DNA of 64,000 bases, taken from NCBI GenBank assembly GCA_040772005.1, contig JAXGYZ010000007.1:186001-250000 (forward strand), given 5' to 3'. Below the pieces are notes generated by a model, which was not told the origin of the DNA, did not search any database, and worked only from the letters and a program-made list of their open reading frames with translations. The position numbers and the translations under genes were made by a program. Numbering within the stretch: position 1 is the stretch's first letter; the number at the start of each line of letters is the position of its first letter. Positions 44,658-52,512 of the stretch are shown piece by piece. Origin of the DNA: MWBF01 sp040772005. Its GTDB lineage: Bacteria > Chloroflexota > Anaerolineae > CG2-30-64-16.

Positions 44658-47600
44658 GGATATGCACGTCCACCGGCGGATTGAGCTGCTCGATCTCGAT
44701 CCGCACGCGGCCGACCTGCTCCGGCGCGGCAGGGAAAGACAGAGTCACGTGCGGATCAGGCGGCTGGCCGCGATACGCTTCAGTATACACCACCGGCTCA
44801 CCCGCCGCATCCCCGTACAGCCTGACGGTCACGCTGAAATCCATCGAGCCGAAATCCGCCACCAGGCCCTTGACCGCCCGCGGGGTCGGGAAGGTGAAAT
44901 CGAAGACCAGCGGGTTGGCCGCCAGCCCCCTGACCAGCGTAAAGGGTTCGCCGTCAAACAGGTCGGCCAACTGGCCCACGTCGAGCGGCGAATGTTCGAC
45001 ATCCACAAGCTGGCCGTCCACCGCCACCTGTCCCTGCACCGGCCGGATGCGCGCCTCGCGCTCCGGCGCAAGCAGGTCCTCGAAGTTCGGGCTGTATTCC
45101 AGGCGGGCGAAGTAGAAGCCCGGGCTGCCGTTCGGATAGTTGACCACGCGGTCAACATCGACCCGTGCAAACTTCGGGCTGCCCGCTGCAAGCTGGTACT
45201 CGGCCGGCGTCATCACGAGGATGGTATTGTCATCCAGCGCGCGGCGCTCGCTCATATAGTAATCGACGTTGAGCATCTGCACCCTTGCGCGCTGCTCCAC
45301 CGGCAGGAAGAAGCGGATGAAGGTGTCCGCGCCGTTGGCCCACGTCGAGGTAAGCATGACGCGGTTGTCCGGGCTCTCCGCCAGCACCTCCGGAATGGCC
45401 TCGGTGAAAAGCTGCTTTGCGCCCCACTGCATCCCGTACAGCCCGTAGTCGCTGTACCACCCCGGCCCGTTCACCAGGGCATCCCGCAGCATCCACAGAC
45501 TTCCGCCGCTCAGAACCAGGAGCAACGCAAGTGCGACATACCGATGAGCCCCGGAGGACATAGTGGCTCCCCCTACAACAGAGGAGTGCCGCATCCTCAG
45601 ATGCGGCAGACTCGCAACATGCTCGCGGCCTCCCGCAAACTCCGTGGCATCCGTGACCGCGACCGGAGCATCCTGAGCGGGTCTGCGGCTCAGCCCGCCA
45701 TTCGGGTCATGGCCGGCCGAAGGAACGGATCCCACCGCACGGAGCACCCACGCCAGCACCGTCTCGATGCCCAGCCCAATCAGCACCGTCGCGGGCACGA
45801 TGAATACCAGCACCCGCGTGATCGAGACGTCCACCAGCGTCGCGCCTGCCGGCGACGCAAGCGCCGCCACCAGCACAGCCCGGTGCGGCGCAGAGCGGAT
45901 GCGCCACACGCAAACCCCAACGCCAACGAGAAAGAACGGCAGGAACGGCAGTGCAAGGTTGCCGTAGCCCTTCATGCGATGCCGTACGAGGTCGTGCTCG
46001 TTCGGCGTGAACCAGTAAGCGGGGCTGAGGCCGTATGTGTAGGTCTCAACGAACTGACCGAGCTTTGCGTTTAGCGGCTTGTCCTCGAACCAGTAGGAAT
46101 TGATGGCGCGCAGGTGCGTCGTCATGGACTCCGGCTGCGTGGCGCGGAAGCGCAGCAGCGGGACGGCCAGCACGGCGACCAGCAGCAAGGCCAGCAGTAC
46201 CGTCCGCCACTGCTTCACGTGATAAGGCAGGTCCGACAACAGGAGCAGCGCGGCTGCTGCGGCCATGATCATCTGCCCGTTGGAGTAGGTGTAGAACGTC
46301 GCTGCGCCGAACAGTACCGCCGCGAAGAGATAGCGCGGGTTGCGCGTGCGGTAGAGCAGATAGCACAGCAGGAAGGCTGCGAAGAACGATGACATCATCA
46401 CCGTCTCGAAGCCGGTGCGCGAATGGAGGAACCAGGCCGGTGATAGCGCCAGCAGCAGCGGCCCCATCCACCAATGCCGCGTCTTAAACACCTTCTTCGA
46501 GATCAGGGCTATGGCTGCGGCCGCCAGCAGGCTGACGAGCGCGCTGGTCGCGCGGTTCGCGATGATGCTCTTGTCCGCCAGCGCAACCGAGACGGCATGG
46601 ACATAGACGGACAGCAGCGGCGTCCAGCGGTTGCCTGCCGCCTCGAAATAGAGCGGAAAGGTGCGGCCCAGCACATCCTTGAAGTCGCGCTCGATCAGGT
46701 CTTCGGCCAGCACGCTATGGACGGCCTCATCCGCGAAGAAATAGATCGGGAAGCGGTCCAGCGCGTACAGCCGGGTGAGGAGATAGACGCCGAGCGCAAC
46801 GGCGAACAGCGCCCACGCCAGCCGCCTGCTATGCGCATCGGTGTCCGTGGCCGCGCGTCCCGGGCCTTGAGCTTCGGCATCATCCGCAGAGACCGCTGCG
46901 CTCGCTCGCACCGGCTCCACGGTCAGGCGGACCGCGGCCCCGTCTTCCAGCGGCAGCAGATCGGACGGCCACAGCACGCCCTCGGCGTAGGTCGCCTCCG
47001 TGCGCACGACCCGGCGGACAGCGCGGCGTGCCCGCAGCGCATCGACGACCAGCAGCGCGATCAACACCAGCACGCTGATGAGGCTGATGGCGAGGCCGAC
47101 CCAGAAGGAGGAGGGGCTATAGCTGAACGCGTAAGTGTGCGCGCCCGGCTGCACCGCCGCTGCCAGATACCCGCCCACGTTGAGCAGCGGCGCAGGCTGA
47201 CCGTCCACCGCCAGCCGCCACCCCTTGAAGCCCGAAGTCAGGATGACGAGCGCTAAATCGCTGTCCGCAGCAGGCGCCCCATCGACCGCCAGTTCAACGC
47301 GATTAGGCGTGACGGCAGCCGGATCGACGGCCATCACAGCATCGCGCCAGAGCTCGCGGCCGGCCGCCACATCGTTCAGCGCAGACCGCGCTGCCACGAA
47401 AGCATAGGGCAGGCTGTGCGGCAGGTGCCAGACCGTGTGTGTCTCGAACTGCTGCAGCGCCACCGGATCGGGATATTCAGAGGACAGTCCGGTGCCCAGG
47501 ATCTGGTAGTTGGGCCGGGCCTGTACCTGACGCGCGTTGACCGCGCCGCTCAGCGGCGGGTAGAAGGCGAACCCGTACCACGCATCGAGGTAGCGCAGAC

Positions 47601-49236
47601 CATTGGCGACCAGCGCGCCGTGCCAGCCGTTAGGATTGCCCGTGTAATACACGCCGGACACATTTTCGGCCAGCCAGCGAGTCGTCTGCTGCTGTGGCGG
47701 GTATGGGGCACGCGTGCCGAGGTACTGCCGGTTCGTCAGATATACGTCACCCACCGACCACACGACGAAGCCCACCAGCAGCGCCCACCCGACCCGCTCA
47801 CCCAGCCACACCGCGACGCCCGGCACCGACAACTTGAGTGGCCCGCCGCGCCGCCGGTCGAACGCGGCCAGCATCGCATCCAACCCCAGGCTGCCCAATG
47901 CCAACAGTCCGAGCGCGCCGAAGATGAGCATGCGCGTGGGATAGCGGAACTGGTTGAGCAGCTCGCTGCGCGCGTAGATGCCCGCCCACGGCATGGCCCG
48001 CACGTTGATCCATGCCAGCGCAAAAAGCACCAGTGCGCCCAGAAAGACGAGCGGCCAGACCGCGCGCCGCGCGCGCAGCCACCGGCGCACCGCCCACGGC
48101 AGGGGCAGCAGCAGGAGGAAGAGCCAGATGCCGGTGTAGGCGTAGAATTCCTCCGGCGGCAGCGCGGCCGCAGCATCCGGCCGCCAGGGATCGCGCGAAA
48201 GGTAGTCGCTCAGAATCTGACCGAAGGTATGCGACCCGGCAAGCTGCGGGTCTACTTGCTTGGTCAGCGAAGGCCAGAACTCGACCAGCGGCAACAACTG
48301 GATGGCTGCGAGTCCGAGGGCAAAGACGGCAATGAAGGCCAGGATGCGCAGGCGGGAGAGGTGCAACACGAGCCGGAGCCGCTTCCCAGTACCGCTTACG
48401 GAAGCATCCTGAGCCGGCGTGCGACCCAACCCGCCCGCCGGCTCAACACGAGCCAAAGGAGCATCCTGAGCAGGCCAGCTTCCAGCTTCCAGCTTCTGTT
48501 CGCCTGCACTCGCAGCACCTCCCCTTCGCACGCCCACCACTGCCACCACCGCGAACAGCACCATGACGACAGCCGTGTAATACGCGTAATAGACGTTGCC
48601 GGAAAAGAACACCAACACCAGCGAGACCGCGGCCAGCGCGACCCACCTCGGCCGACCAGAGCGGACCGCGGCCAGCGACGCAGCAAGCACCCAGGGAATC
48701 CACGCGAACCCGAGGACGAAATCGTACTCTCCCTGGAAGAAGCGTGCGACGGCCTGCCCGGTGAGCGCATACATCAGAGCCAGCCACACGCGGCTAACCG
48801 GCCGCAGGCCGAGCGCCAGTCCGAGCAGCCACGCTCCGTACGCCGCGGCCAGGAAACTCAGGAACAGGGCAACCTTGAAGCCATCCTCCACGCCGAGCAG
48901 CAGCACAGGGACGGTCGCCAGCGGGTTGTATGCGTGGAGAAAGGGATCGGCGACGAACGGCAGGCCCGCCTGCAAATAGGGATTCCACAGCGGGAACACG
49001 CGGTGCTCGCGCAGCGAGTTGACCAGGGTCCAGTCGAGCGACTGGACGATCTCCGCCTCGTTGCCGGTCAGCGGGCGGCCGCTGCCCAGGTCCAGAAATG
49101 GCAGACAGAAGGCCAGCACCACTGCAAAGATGATAGCCCACTCGCGCGCGGCCTGGCGCAAGCCCACGGGTGGGACCGCAGGCTCAACAGCATCATCACC
49201 CCGCAGGGCGCTGAAGCGCCCCCTACGAACGTCCAT
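44632..49236 (-). CDS. YfhO-like domain fused to a PMT-like membrane protein
   Basis: About 1534 residues. The first half has the YfhO pattern (PLTGNEAEIVQSLDWTLVNS; FPLWNPYLQAGLPFVADPF; ARFFQGEYDFVLGFAWIPWV) with a soluble tail (GWRLAVDGQPAPLLNVGGYL). The second half, from about 800, is a GT-C/PMT-like unit (LTRLYALDRFPIYFFADEAV with the ADEA acidic site; LLLALSPAWFLHSRTGFETV) and ends in a beta-rich outer domain (VRIEIEQLNPPVDVHIHVRE). Two in-frame repeat insertions (45590-45706, 48401-48500) lengthen loops. The start at 49236 overlaps the methyltransferase stop by 14 bases; a GTG at 49167 is an alternative. YfhO proteins in Firmicutes glycosylate lipoteichoic acid, so surface glycosylation is a reasonable inference. 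Confidence 0.78.
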   Translation of the reverse strand: MDVRRGRFSALRGDDAVEPAVPPVGLRQAAREWAIIFAVVLAFCLPFLDLGSGRPLTGNEAEIVQSLDWTLVNSLREHRVFPLWNPYLQAGLPFVADPFLHAYNPLATVPVLLLGVEDGFKVALFLSFLAAAYGAWLLGLALGLRPVSRVWLALMYALTGQAVARFFQGEYDFVLGFAWIPWVLAASLAAVRSGRPRWVALAAVSLVLVFFSGNVYYAYYTAVVMVLFAVVAVVGVRRGGAASAGEQKLEAGSWPAQDAPLARVEPAGGLGRTPAQDASVSGTGKRLRLVLHLSRLRILAFIAVFALGLAAIQLLPLVEFWPSLTKQVDPQLAGSHTFGQILSDYLSRDPWRPDAAAALPPEEFYAYTGIWLFLLLLPLPWAVRRWLRARRAVWPLVFLGALVLFALAWINVRAMPWAGIYARSELLNQFRYPTRMLIFGALGLLALGSLGLDAMLAAFDRRRGGPLKLSVPGVAVWLGERVGWALLVGFVVWSVGDVYLTNRQYLGTRAPYPPQQQTTRWLAENVSGVYYTGNPNGWHGALVANGLRYLDAWYGFAFYPPLSGAVNARQVQARPNYQILGTGLSSEYPDPVALQQFETHTVWHLPHSLPYAFVAARSALNDVAAGRELWRDAVMAVDPAAVTPNRVELAVDGAPAADSDLALVILTSGFKGWRLAVDGQPAPLLNVGGYLAAAVQPGAHTYAFSYSPSSFWVGLAISLISVLVLIALLVVDALRARRAVRRVVRTEATYAEGVLWPSDLLPLEDGAAVRLTVEPVRASAAVSADDAEAQGPGRAATDTDAHSRRLAWALFAVALGVYLLTRLYALDRFPIYFFADEAVHSVLAEDLIERDFKDVLGRTFPLYFEAAGNRWTPLLSVYVHAVSVALADKSIIANRATSALVSLLAAAAIALISKKVFKTRHWWMGPLLLALSPAWFLHSRTGFETVMMSSFFAAFLLCYLLYRTRNPRYLFAAVLFGAATFYTYSNGQMIMAAAAALLLLSDLPYHVKQWRTVLLALLLVAVLAVPLLRFRATQPESMTTHLRAINSYWFEDKPLNAKLGQFVETYTYGLSPAYWFTPNEHDLVRHRMKGYGNLALPFLPFFLVGVGVCVWRIRSAPHRAVLVAALASPAGATLVDVSITRVLVFIVPATVLIGLGIETVLAWVLRAVGSVPSAGHDPNGGLSRRPAQDAPVAVTDATEFAGGREHVASLPHLRMRHSSVVGGATMSSGAHRYVALALLLVLSGGSLWMLRDALVNGPGWYSDYGLYGMQWGAKQLFTEAIPEVLAESPDNRVMLTSTWANGADTFIRFFLPVEQRARVQMLNVDYYMSERRALDDNTILVMTPAEYQLAAGSPKFARVDVDRVVNYPNGSPGFYFARLEYSPNFEDLLAPEREARIRPVQGQVAVDGQLVDVEHSPLDVGQLADLFDGEPFTLVRGLAANPLVFDFTFPTPRAVKGLVADFGSMDFSVTVRLYGDAAGEPVVYTEAYRGQPPDPHVTLSFPAAPEQVGRVRIEIEQLNPPVDVHIHVREFKFE
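45590..45706. repeat. GGAGCATCCTGAGCGGGT-type repeat inserted in frame (YfhO-PMT gene, second copy)
   Basis: GGAGCATCCTGAGCGGGT lies at 45665-45682 and is followed by a complementary arm (GGCTCAGCCCGCC). A further small palindrome (GCCGCATCCTCAGATGCGGC, 45590-45609) precedes it. The DNA is translated as NGGLSRRPAQDAPVAV and SLPHLRMRHSS. The same core is at 48401, 48458 and 58580. Confidence 0.7.
48401..48500. repeat. Two GCATCCTGAGC copies plus GCTTCCA repeat inserted in frame (YfhO-PMT gene)
   Basis: GAAGCATCCTGAGCCGGC (48401-48418) and GGAGCATCCTGAGCAGG (48458-48474) are followed by CAGCTTCCAGCTTCCAGCTT (48477-48496). They encode KLEAGSWPAQDAPLARVEPA and GRTPAQDAS in a loop between helices. 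Confidence 0.72.
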
Positions 49237-50026
49237 CACCCCCGTCCGCGCGCTTACGGCACAGGACAAACTGGTAGGCGCCCACAGCAGGCAGCGCCTC
49301 CTCGTAATAAGGCCGCAGCCAACGCTCGAAGACGCGGCGCTGCGCATCGAACAACATCCACCGGCCCAGGACGCGCTTGGTGACCAGGTTCGGCACGCCC
49401 AGGTAGTGGCTCAAGTCGAAGCGGCGGTGCGCCGCAGGGGAGAAGTAGTAGGCATGCTCCTCTACGATCAGGCCAACGGCAGCCAGCCGCCGCCGCCATT
49501 CCTCCGGCGGGTAGACATGAAAGTGGTTGGAGATGCGGTTGAAGAAGCGGCCATAGGCCCGCCCCGCGCCGGCCAGCCCCAGCCTGCGCAGGGCCGTCGC
49601 GCCCAGCAGGAAGTCGGGGTAGTGTTCGCTCGGCAGCGTCGTCGCAAAGACACCGCCCGGTGCCAGCACCCGGCTGATCTCTCGCAGCACCGCCGCGTTG
49701 TCAGGGATGTGCTCGATCACGCAGTTGCTGACCACCGTGTTGAAGCTGCCGTCGGCAAAGGGCATTTCGGTCGCGCTGGCAAACATCACCTGCCGGTAGA
49801 CGTCCTTGCGTGCGGCCGCCTCCGGCAGATCGCGCGCCATCACATCGATACCGACATCGAGCGGCAGGCGGTCATACGCGATCGACGCGAAATGGCCGTC
49901 GCCACAGCCAACGTCGAGCACAGGCGGCGTCAGCGGGACGCGCGCCATGAACCGGCATTCGACGGCGCGCAGGATCGCCCGGTGAGGCGCCATATCCTGA
50001 AGCTGGAGCGAGAGATAGTCTTTCAT
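49223..50026 (-). CDS. Class I SAM-dependent methyltransferase
   Basis: 267 residues. The Rossmann methyltransferase motifs are PPVLDVGCGDGHFASIAYDR (motif I), VGIDVMARDLPEAA, FADGSFNTVVSNCVIEHIPD and ISRVLAPGGVFATTLPSEHY. The C-terminal part (HFHVYPPEEWRRRLAAVG; RRFDLSHYLGVPNLV) is typical for methyltransferases in polysaccharide clusters. It may methylate a sugar or lipid-linked intermediate. The ATG at 50026 has GGAAG upstream. The following YfhO-PMT gene starts before this one ends. Confidence 0.82.
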   Translation of the reverse strand: MKDYLSLQLQDMAPHRAILRAVECRFMARVPLTPPVLDVGCGDGHFASIAYDRLPLDVGIDVMARDLPEAAARKDVYRQVMFASATEMPFADGSFNTVVSNCVIEHIPDNAAVLREISRVLAPGGVFATTLPSEHYPDFLLGATALRRLGLAGAGRAYGRFFNRISNHFHVYPPEEWRRRLAAVGLIVEEHAYYFSPAAHRRFDLSHYLGVPNLVTKRVLGRWMLFDAQRRVFERWLRPYYEEALPAVGAYQFVLCRKRADGGDGRS

Positions 50027-50041
50027 GGGCTTCCATTACGA

Positions 50042-50072
50042 GACCTTCCAGGTCTCGTAGACCTGGAAGGTC
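50042..50072 (-). terminator. 14-bp palindrome between GT4 and methyltransferase genes
   Basis: GACCTTCCAGGTCT (50042-50055) and its exact complement (50059-50072) leave a 3-base loop. It lies 10 bases past the stop of the minus-strand GT4 gene. Without a U-tract it may be a transcript-stabilising hairpin or another dispersed repeat. Confidence 0.5.
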
Positions 50073-50081
50073 CGGACGCTA

Positions 50082-51272
50082 TTATTCCCGGCGAGCCTTC
50101 TCACGGAACAACGCCTCATACGCGTCGACCGTCTGCTTCAGCTCGAAGCGGCGCATGATTTCCCCGCGCGGCTTGATGTAGCGCTGCGGATCGCGCAGGA
50201 CCTTAACGATGCCAGCAGCCAGCGCTTCGGCATCCGCAATGGGCACGACCTCGCCCATGCCGGTCATCGTGACCGGCTGGCGCACGCCCGGCAGATTGGT
50301 TGCGACGACCGGCGTCCCGCACATGAACGCCTCGACCTGCACCAGCCCGAACGACTCTGTGTTGTTGATGGATGCGACCGTGACCACGTCGCACAGGGCA
50401 TAGAAGTCCGCCATCTGCGCGGGGTTGAGCGTCCCCAGGAAGGTCAGGTAGGGCTCATACTGCTTGATGAGCGGCTGCAGGTCATCCCAGATCGTCTCTC
50501 CGATGACATCCTTGCCGTAAGGCCCCGCGAACGCCAGCCGGATGTTGGGCATCTCGCGCAGGATGTGGGGGATGGCGTTGATAAGGTAATCCGCACCCTT
50601 CTCGTAGGCAAAACGGGCGGCAAACCCGATGACGCGCGGCCTCTCTTCAACAGACGTGCCACCGTCTGCGGGCAGCCCGATCCGCGCGGCCAGGGCGGCC
50701 ATGCCCTCCGGCGTAGGATCGGGAATGACCACCGGCGGCAGGATGACGCGCAGCTTCCCCCCGCTGCCTGCCCGAAAGCGCGCCAGAAACGGGCTGTGCC
50801 GCGCAAAGTCCTCGGTATAGGCCACCACCGTGTCGGCCAGCGCGCCCGCCAGGACATTGTCCCAGTAGGTGAACCGGTCTACGAGCTTGCCATACCAGAC
50901 CGGCGGCATCTGCAGGTCGCAGTGATAGGTCAACAGCGGCTTGCGCCCGCCAAGGCGGGCCAGCAGTGCGCTGAGCGCGGCCTCAATCTGGGGCAGGTGG
51001 ATGCTGACCACATCGGCGCGGCGAATCTCACGCCACGCGTACGCCGGGAACGCAGGCATGAACACACCCTTGTTGAACCGGAAGAGCACCGGCACGCGTA
51101 CGACGCGCACGCCGTCCATCCGTTCCTCGCGCGGCAGATGCGCGGCATAGTGCGAGGTCAGCACCGTGACTTCATGTCCCCGCGCCGCCAGCTCCCGCGC
51201 GAGCCGCTCCACATAGATGGTCAGCCCGCTCACATGGGGCCGGTAATACGTTAAGATGAACAGAACCTTCAT
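50082..51272 (-). CDS. Family 4 glycosyltransferase
   Basis: 396 residues, GT-B fold. The N-terminal acceptor domain starts MKVLFILTYYRPHVSGLTIYVERLA; only the landmark YRPHVSGLT is needed to place it. The donor domain has VIGFAARFAYEKGADYLINA and the E-x7-E motif as NNTESFGLVQVEAFMCGTPV (ESFGLVQVE), the usual nucleotide-sugar site. It transfers a sugar from a nucleotide donor to a growing glycan or lipid in the cytoplasm. It sits between the epimerase and methyltransferase genes, both on the same strand. Confidence 0.9.
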   Translation of the reverse strand: MKVLFILTYYRPHVSGLTIYVERLARELAARGHEVTVLTSHYAAHLPREERMDGVRVVRVPVLFRFNKGVFMPAFPAYAWREIRRADVVSIHLPQIEAALSALLARLGGRKPLLTYHCDLQMPPVWYGKLVDRFTYWDNVLAGALADTVVAYTEDFARHSPFLARFRAGSGGKLRVILPPVVIPDPTPEGMAALAARIGLPADGGTSVEERPRVIGFAARFAYEKGADYLINAIPHILREMPNIRLAFAGPYGKDVIGETIWDDLQPLIKQYEPYLTFLGTLNPAQMADFYALCDVVTVASINNTESFGLVQVEAFMCGTPVVATNLPGVRQPVTMTGMGEVVPIADAEALAAGIVKVLRDPQRYIKPRGEIMRRFELKQTVDAYEALFREKARRE

Positions 51273-51293
51273 GTGCTACCGACAGTTCCTCTT

Positions 51294-51403
51294 AGCCGGA
51301 CGCGGAATAGAACGCTGATGACACTGATTGAACTGATTTACGGGATTAATATTATCAGGCAGAGCAGTTCCATCAGTATCATCAGTGTCCTATTCCGGCT
51401 CCA
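51294..51403. repeat. GAATAGAACGCTGATGACACTGAT-type palindrome
   Basis: AGCCGGA plus GGAATAGAACGCTGATGACA at the left (from 51294) face ATCATCAGTGTCCTATTCCG and GCT at the right (to 51403). Inside are further partly complementary blocks (ATTGAACTGAT, ATCAGTATCATC). It fills the gap between the GT4 and epimerase genes. Confidence 0.7.
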
Positions 51404-51405
51404 GA

Positions 51406-52428
51406 TTATGCAAACAAGTCCCGGTTGTCTTCGACCCAACGCGCGAGCCGCGCGATGCCTTCGCGAACGCTGATGCGCGGCCGCCAGCCAAACTCGGCTT
51501 CCGCCTTGGCGATATCCGCGATGAAGACGGGCTGGTCGCCGGGCCGCCAATCCCGGAAGGCCGCCGGAATGACGTCCTTACCCAGGACCTCCTTGAGCAG
51601 GGGCCCGAACTCCGCCCAGATGGAGAGGGTGTTCTGCGGACCTCCGCCCAGGTTGTAGACCTGTCCCGCGGTCACATTGATGCGCTCGGTGGCTGTCTGA
51701 AACGCCGCCACCAGGTCATCCACGTGCAGCAGGTCACGCACCTGCTTGCCGTCGCCGTAAATGGTGATGGGCTTGCCCGTGATGGCGGCGATGATGAACC
51801 ACGCCACCCAGCCCTGGTCCTCGACGCCCATCTGGCGCTGGCCGTAGATGCACGACTGGCGGAACACGACCGAGCGCAGCCCGTAGATGCGCGCATAGTC
51901 CCGCACATATTGGTCCGCCGCGCCCTTGCTGCAGCCGTAGGGACTGTGGAAGTCCAGCGGCCGCGCCTCGCTGACCCCCGCCGGATAATCCGGCAGTTCG
52001 TACCGTGTTGCCAACTCGACCGCCGGCGCATCCTCCATCCCTCCGTACACCTTATTCGTGGACGAATAGATGAAGACCGGGTTCTGCCCCGCCTTGCGCG
52101 CCGCCTCCAGCACGTTGAACGTGCCGAGCGCGTTGATCTCGAAATCCGTGCGCGGGTCTGTGACCGAGGTCGTGACCGCAGTTTGCGCGGCCAGGTGATA
52201 GATGGCTTCCTGTCCCTGCGCCGCCCGCTCGATGGCCGCAGCCTCGCGGATATCGCCCAGGTCGATGGCGAAGCTTTCGCCGAACTGCCCCTTCAGCCAG
52301 GTCAGATTGGCTGAGCTGCCGCGCCGCGACAGGTTATCATAGATCGTAACCTGGTGCCCGGCCCGGATACATGCAGCCGTAAGGTTGCAACCGATGAAAC
52401 CCGCGCCGCCAGTAATCAGTATACGCAT
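51406..52428 (-). CDS. NAD-dependent epimerase, CDP-paratose/tyvelose 2-epimerase type
   Basis: About 340 residues, extended SDR family. NAD site: RILITGGAGFIGCNLTAACI. Active site: YSSTNKVYGG and SPYGCSKGAADQYVRDYARI (YxxxK). The stretch FRQSCIYGQRQMGVEDQGWV is characteristic of CDP-paratose 2-epimerases (RfbE). It would interconvert nucleotide-activated sugars for the glycan. Whether the substrate is CDP-paratose is uncertain, because no CDP-glucose 4,6-dehydratase is in the window. Two ATG codons are adjacent; the second (52428) is better spaced from GAGGGGG. Confidence 0.85.
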   Translation of the reverse strand: MRILITGGAGFIGCNLTAACIRAGHQVTIYDNLSRRGSSANLTWLKGQFGESFAIDLGDIREAAAIERAAQGQEAIYHLAAQTAVTTSVTDPRTDFEINALGTFNVLEAARKAGQNPVFIYSSTNKVYGGMEDAPAVELATRYELPDYPAGVSEARPLDFHSPYGCSKGAADQYVRDYARIYGLRSVVFRQSCIYGQRQMGVEDQGWVAWFIIAAITGKPITIYGDGKQVRDLLHVDDLVAAFQTATERINVTAGQVYNLGGGPQNTLSIWAEFGPLLKEVLGKDVIPAAFRDWRPGDQPVFIADIAKAEAEFGWRPRISVREGIARLARWVEDNRDLFA

Positions 52429-52479
52429 CATACCCCCTCAAAACGTAATCACTGCATGTGACCAGATGGTAGTCGCCTG

Positions 52480-52510
52480 CTGCCGCGTGGTCAGCGGATT
52501 CCGTGGTTAC
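52480..52510 (-). repeat. Dispersed repeat, ACCACGGAAT type (copy 3)
   Basis: On the minus strand it reads ACCACGGAATCCGCTGACCA then CGCGGCAG, directly after the stop of the YbhN/AglD2-like gene. Confidence 0.65.
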
Positions 52511-52512
52511 CC

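Noticed and set aside
47416..49383. 655-codon open frame on the + strand opposite the YfhO-PMT gene
   Set aside because: No domain, no ribosome site, composition of an antisense frame.
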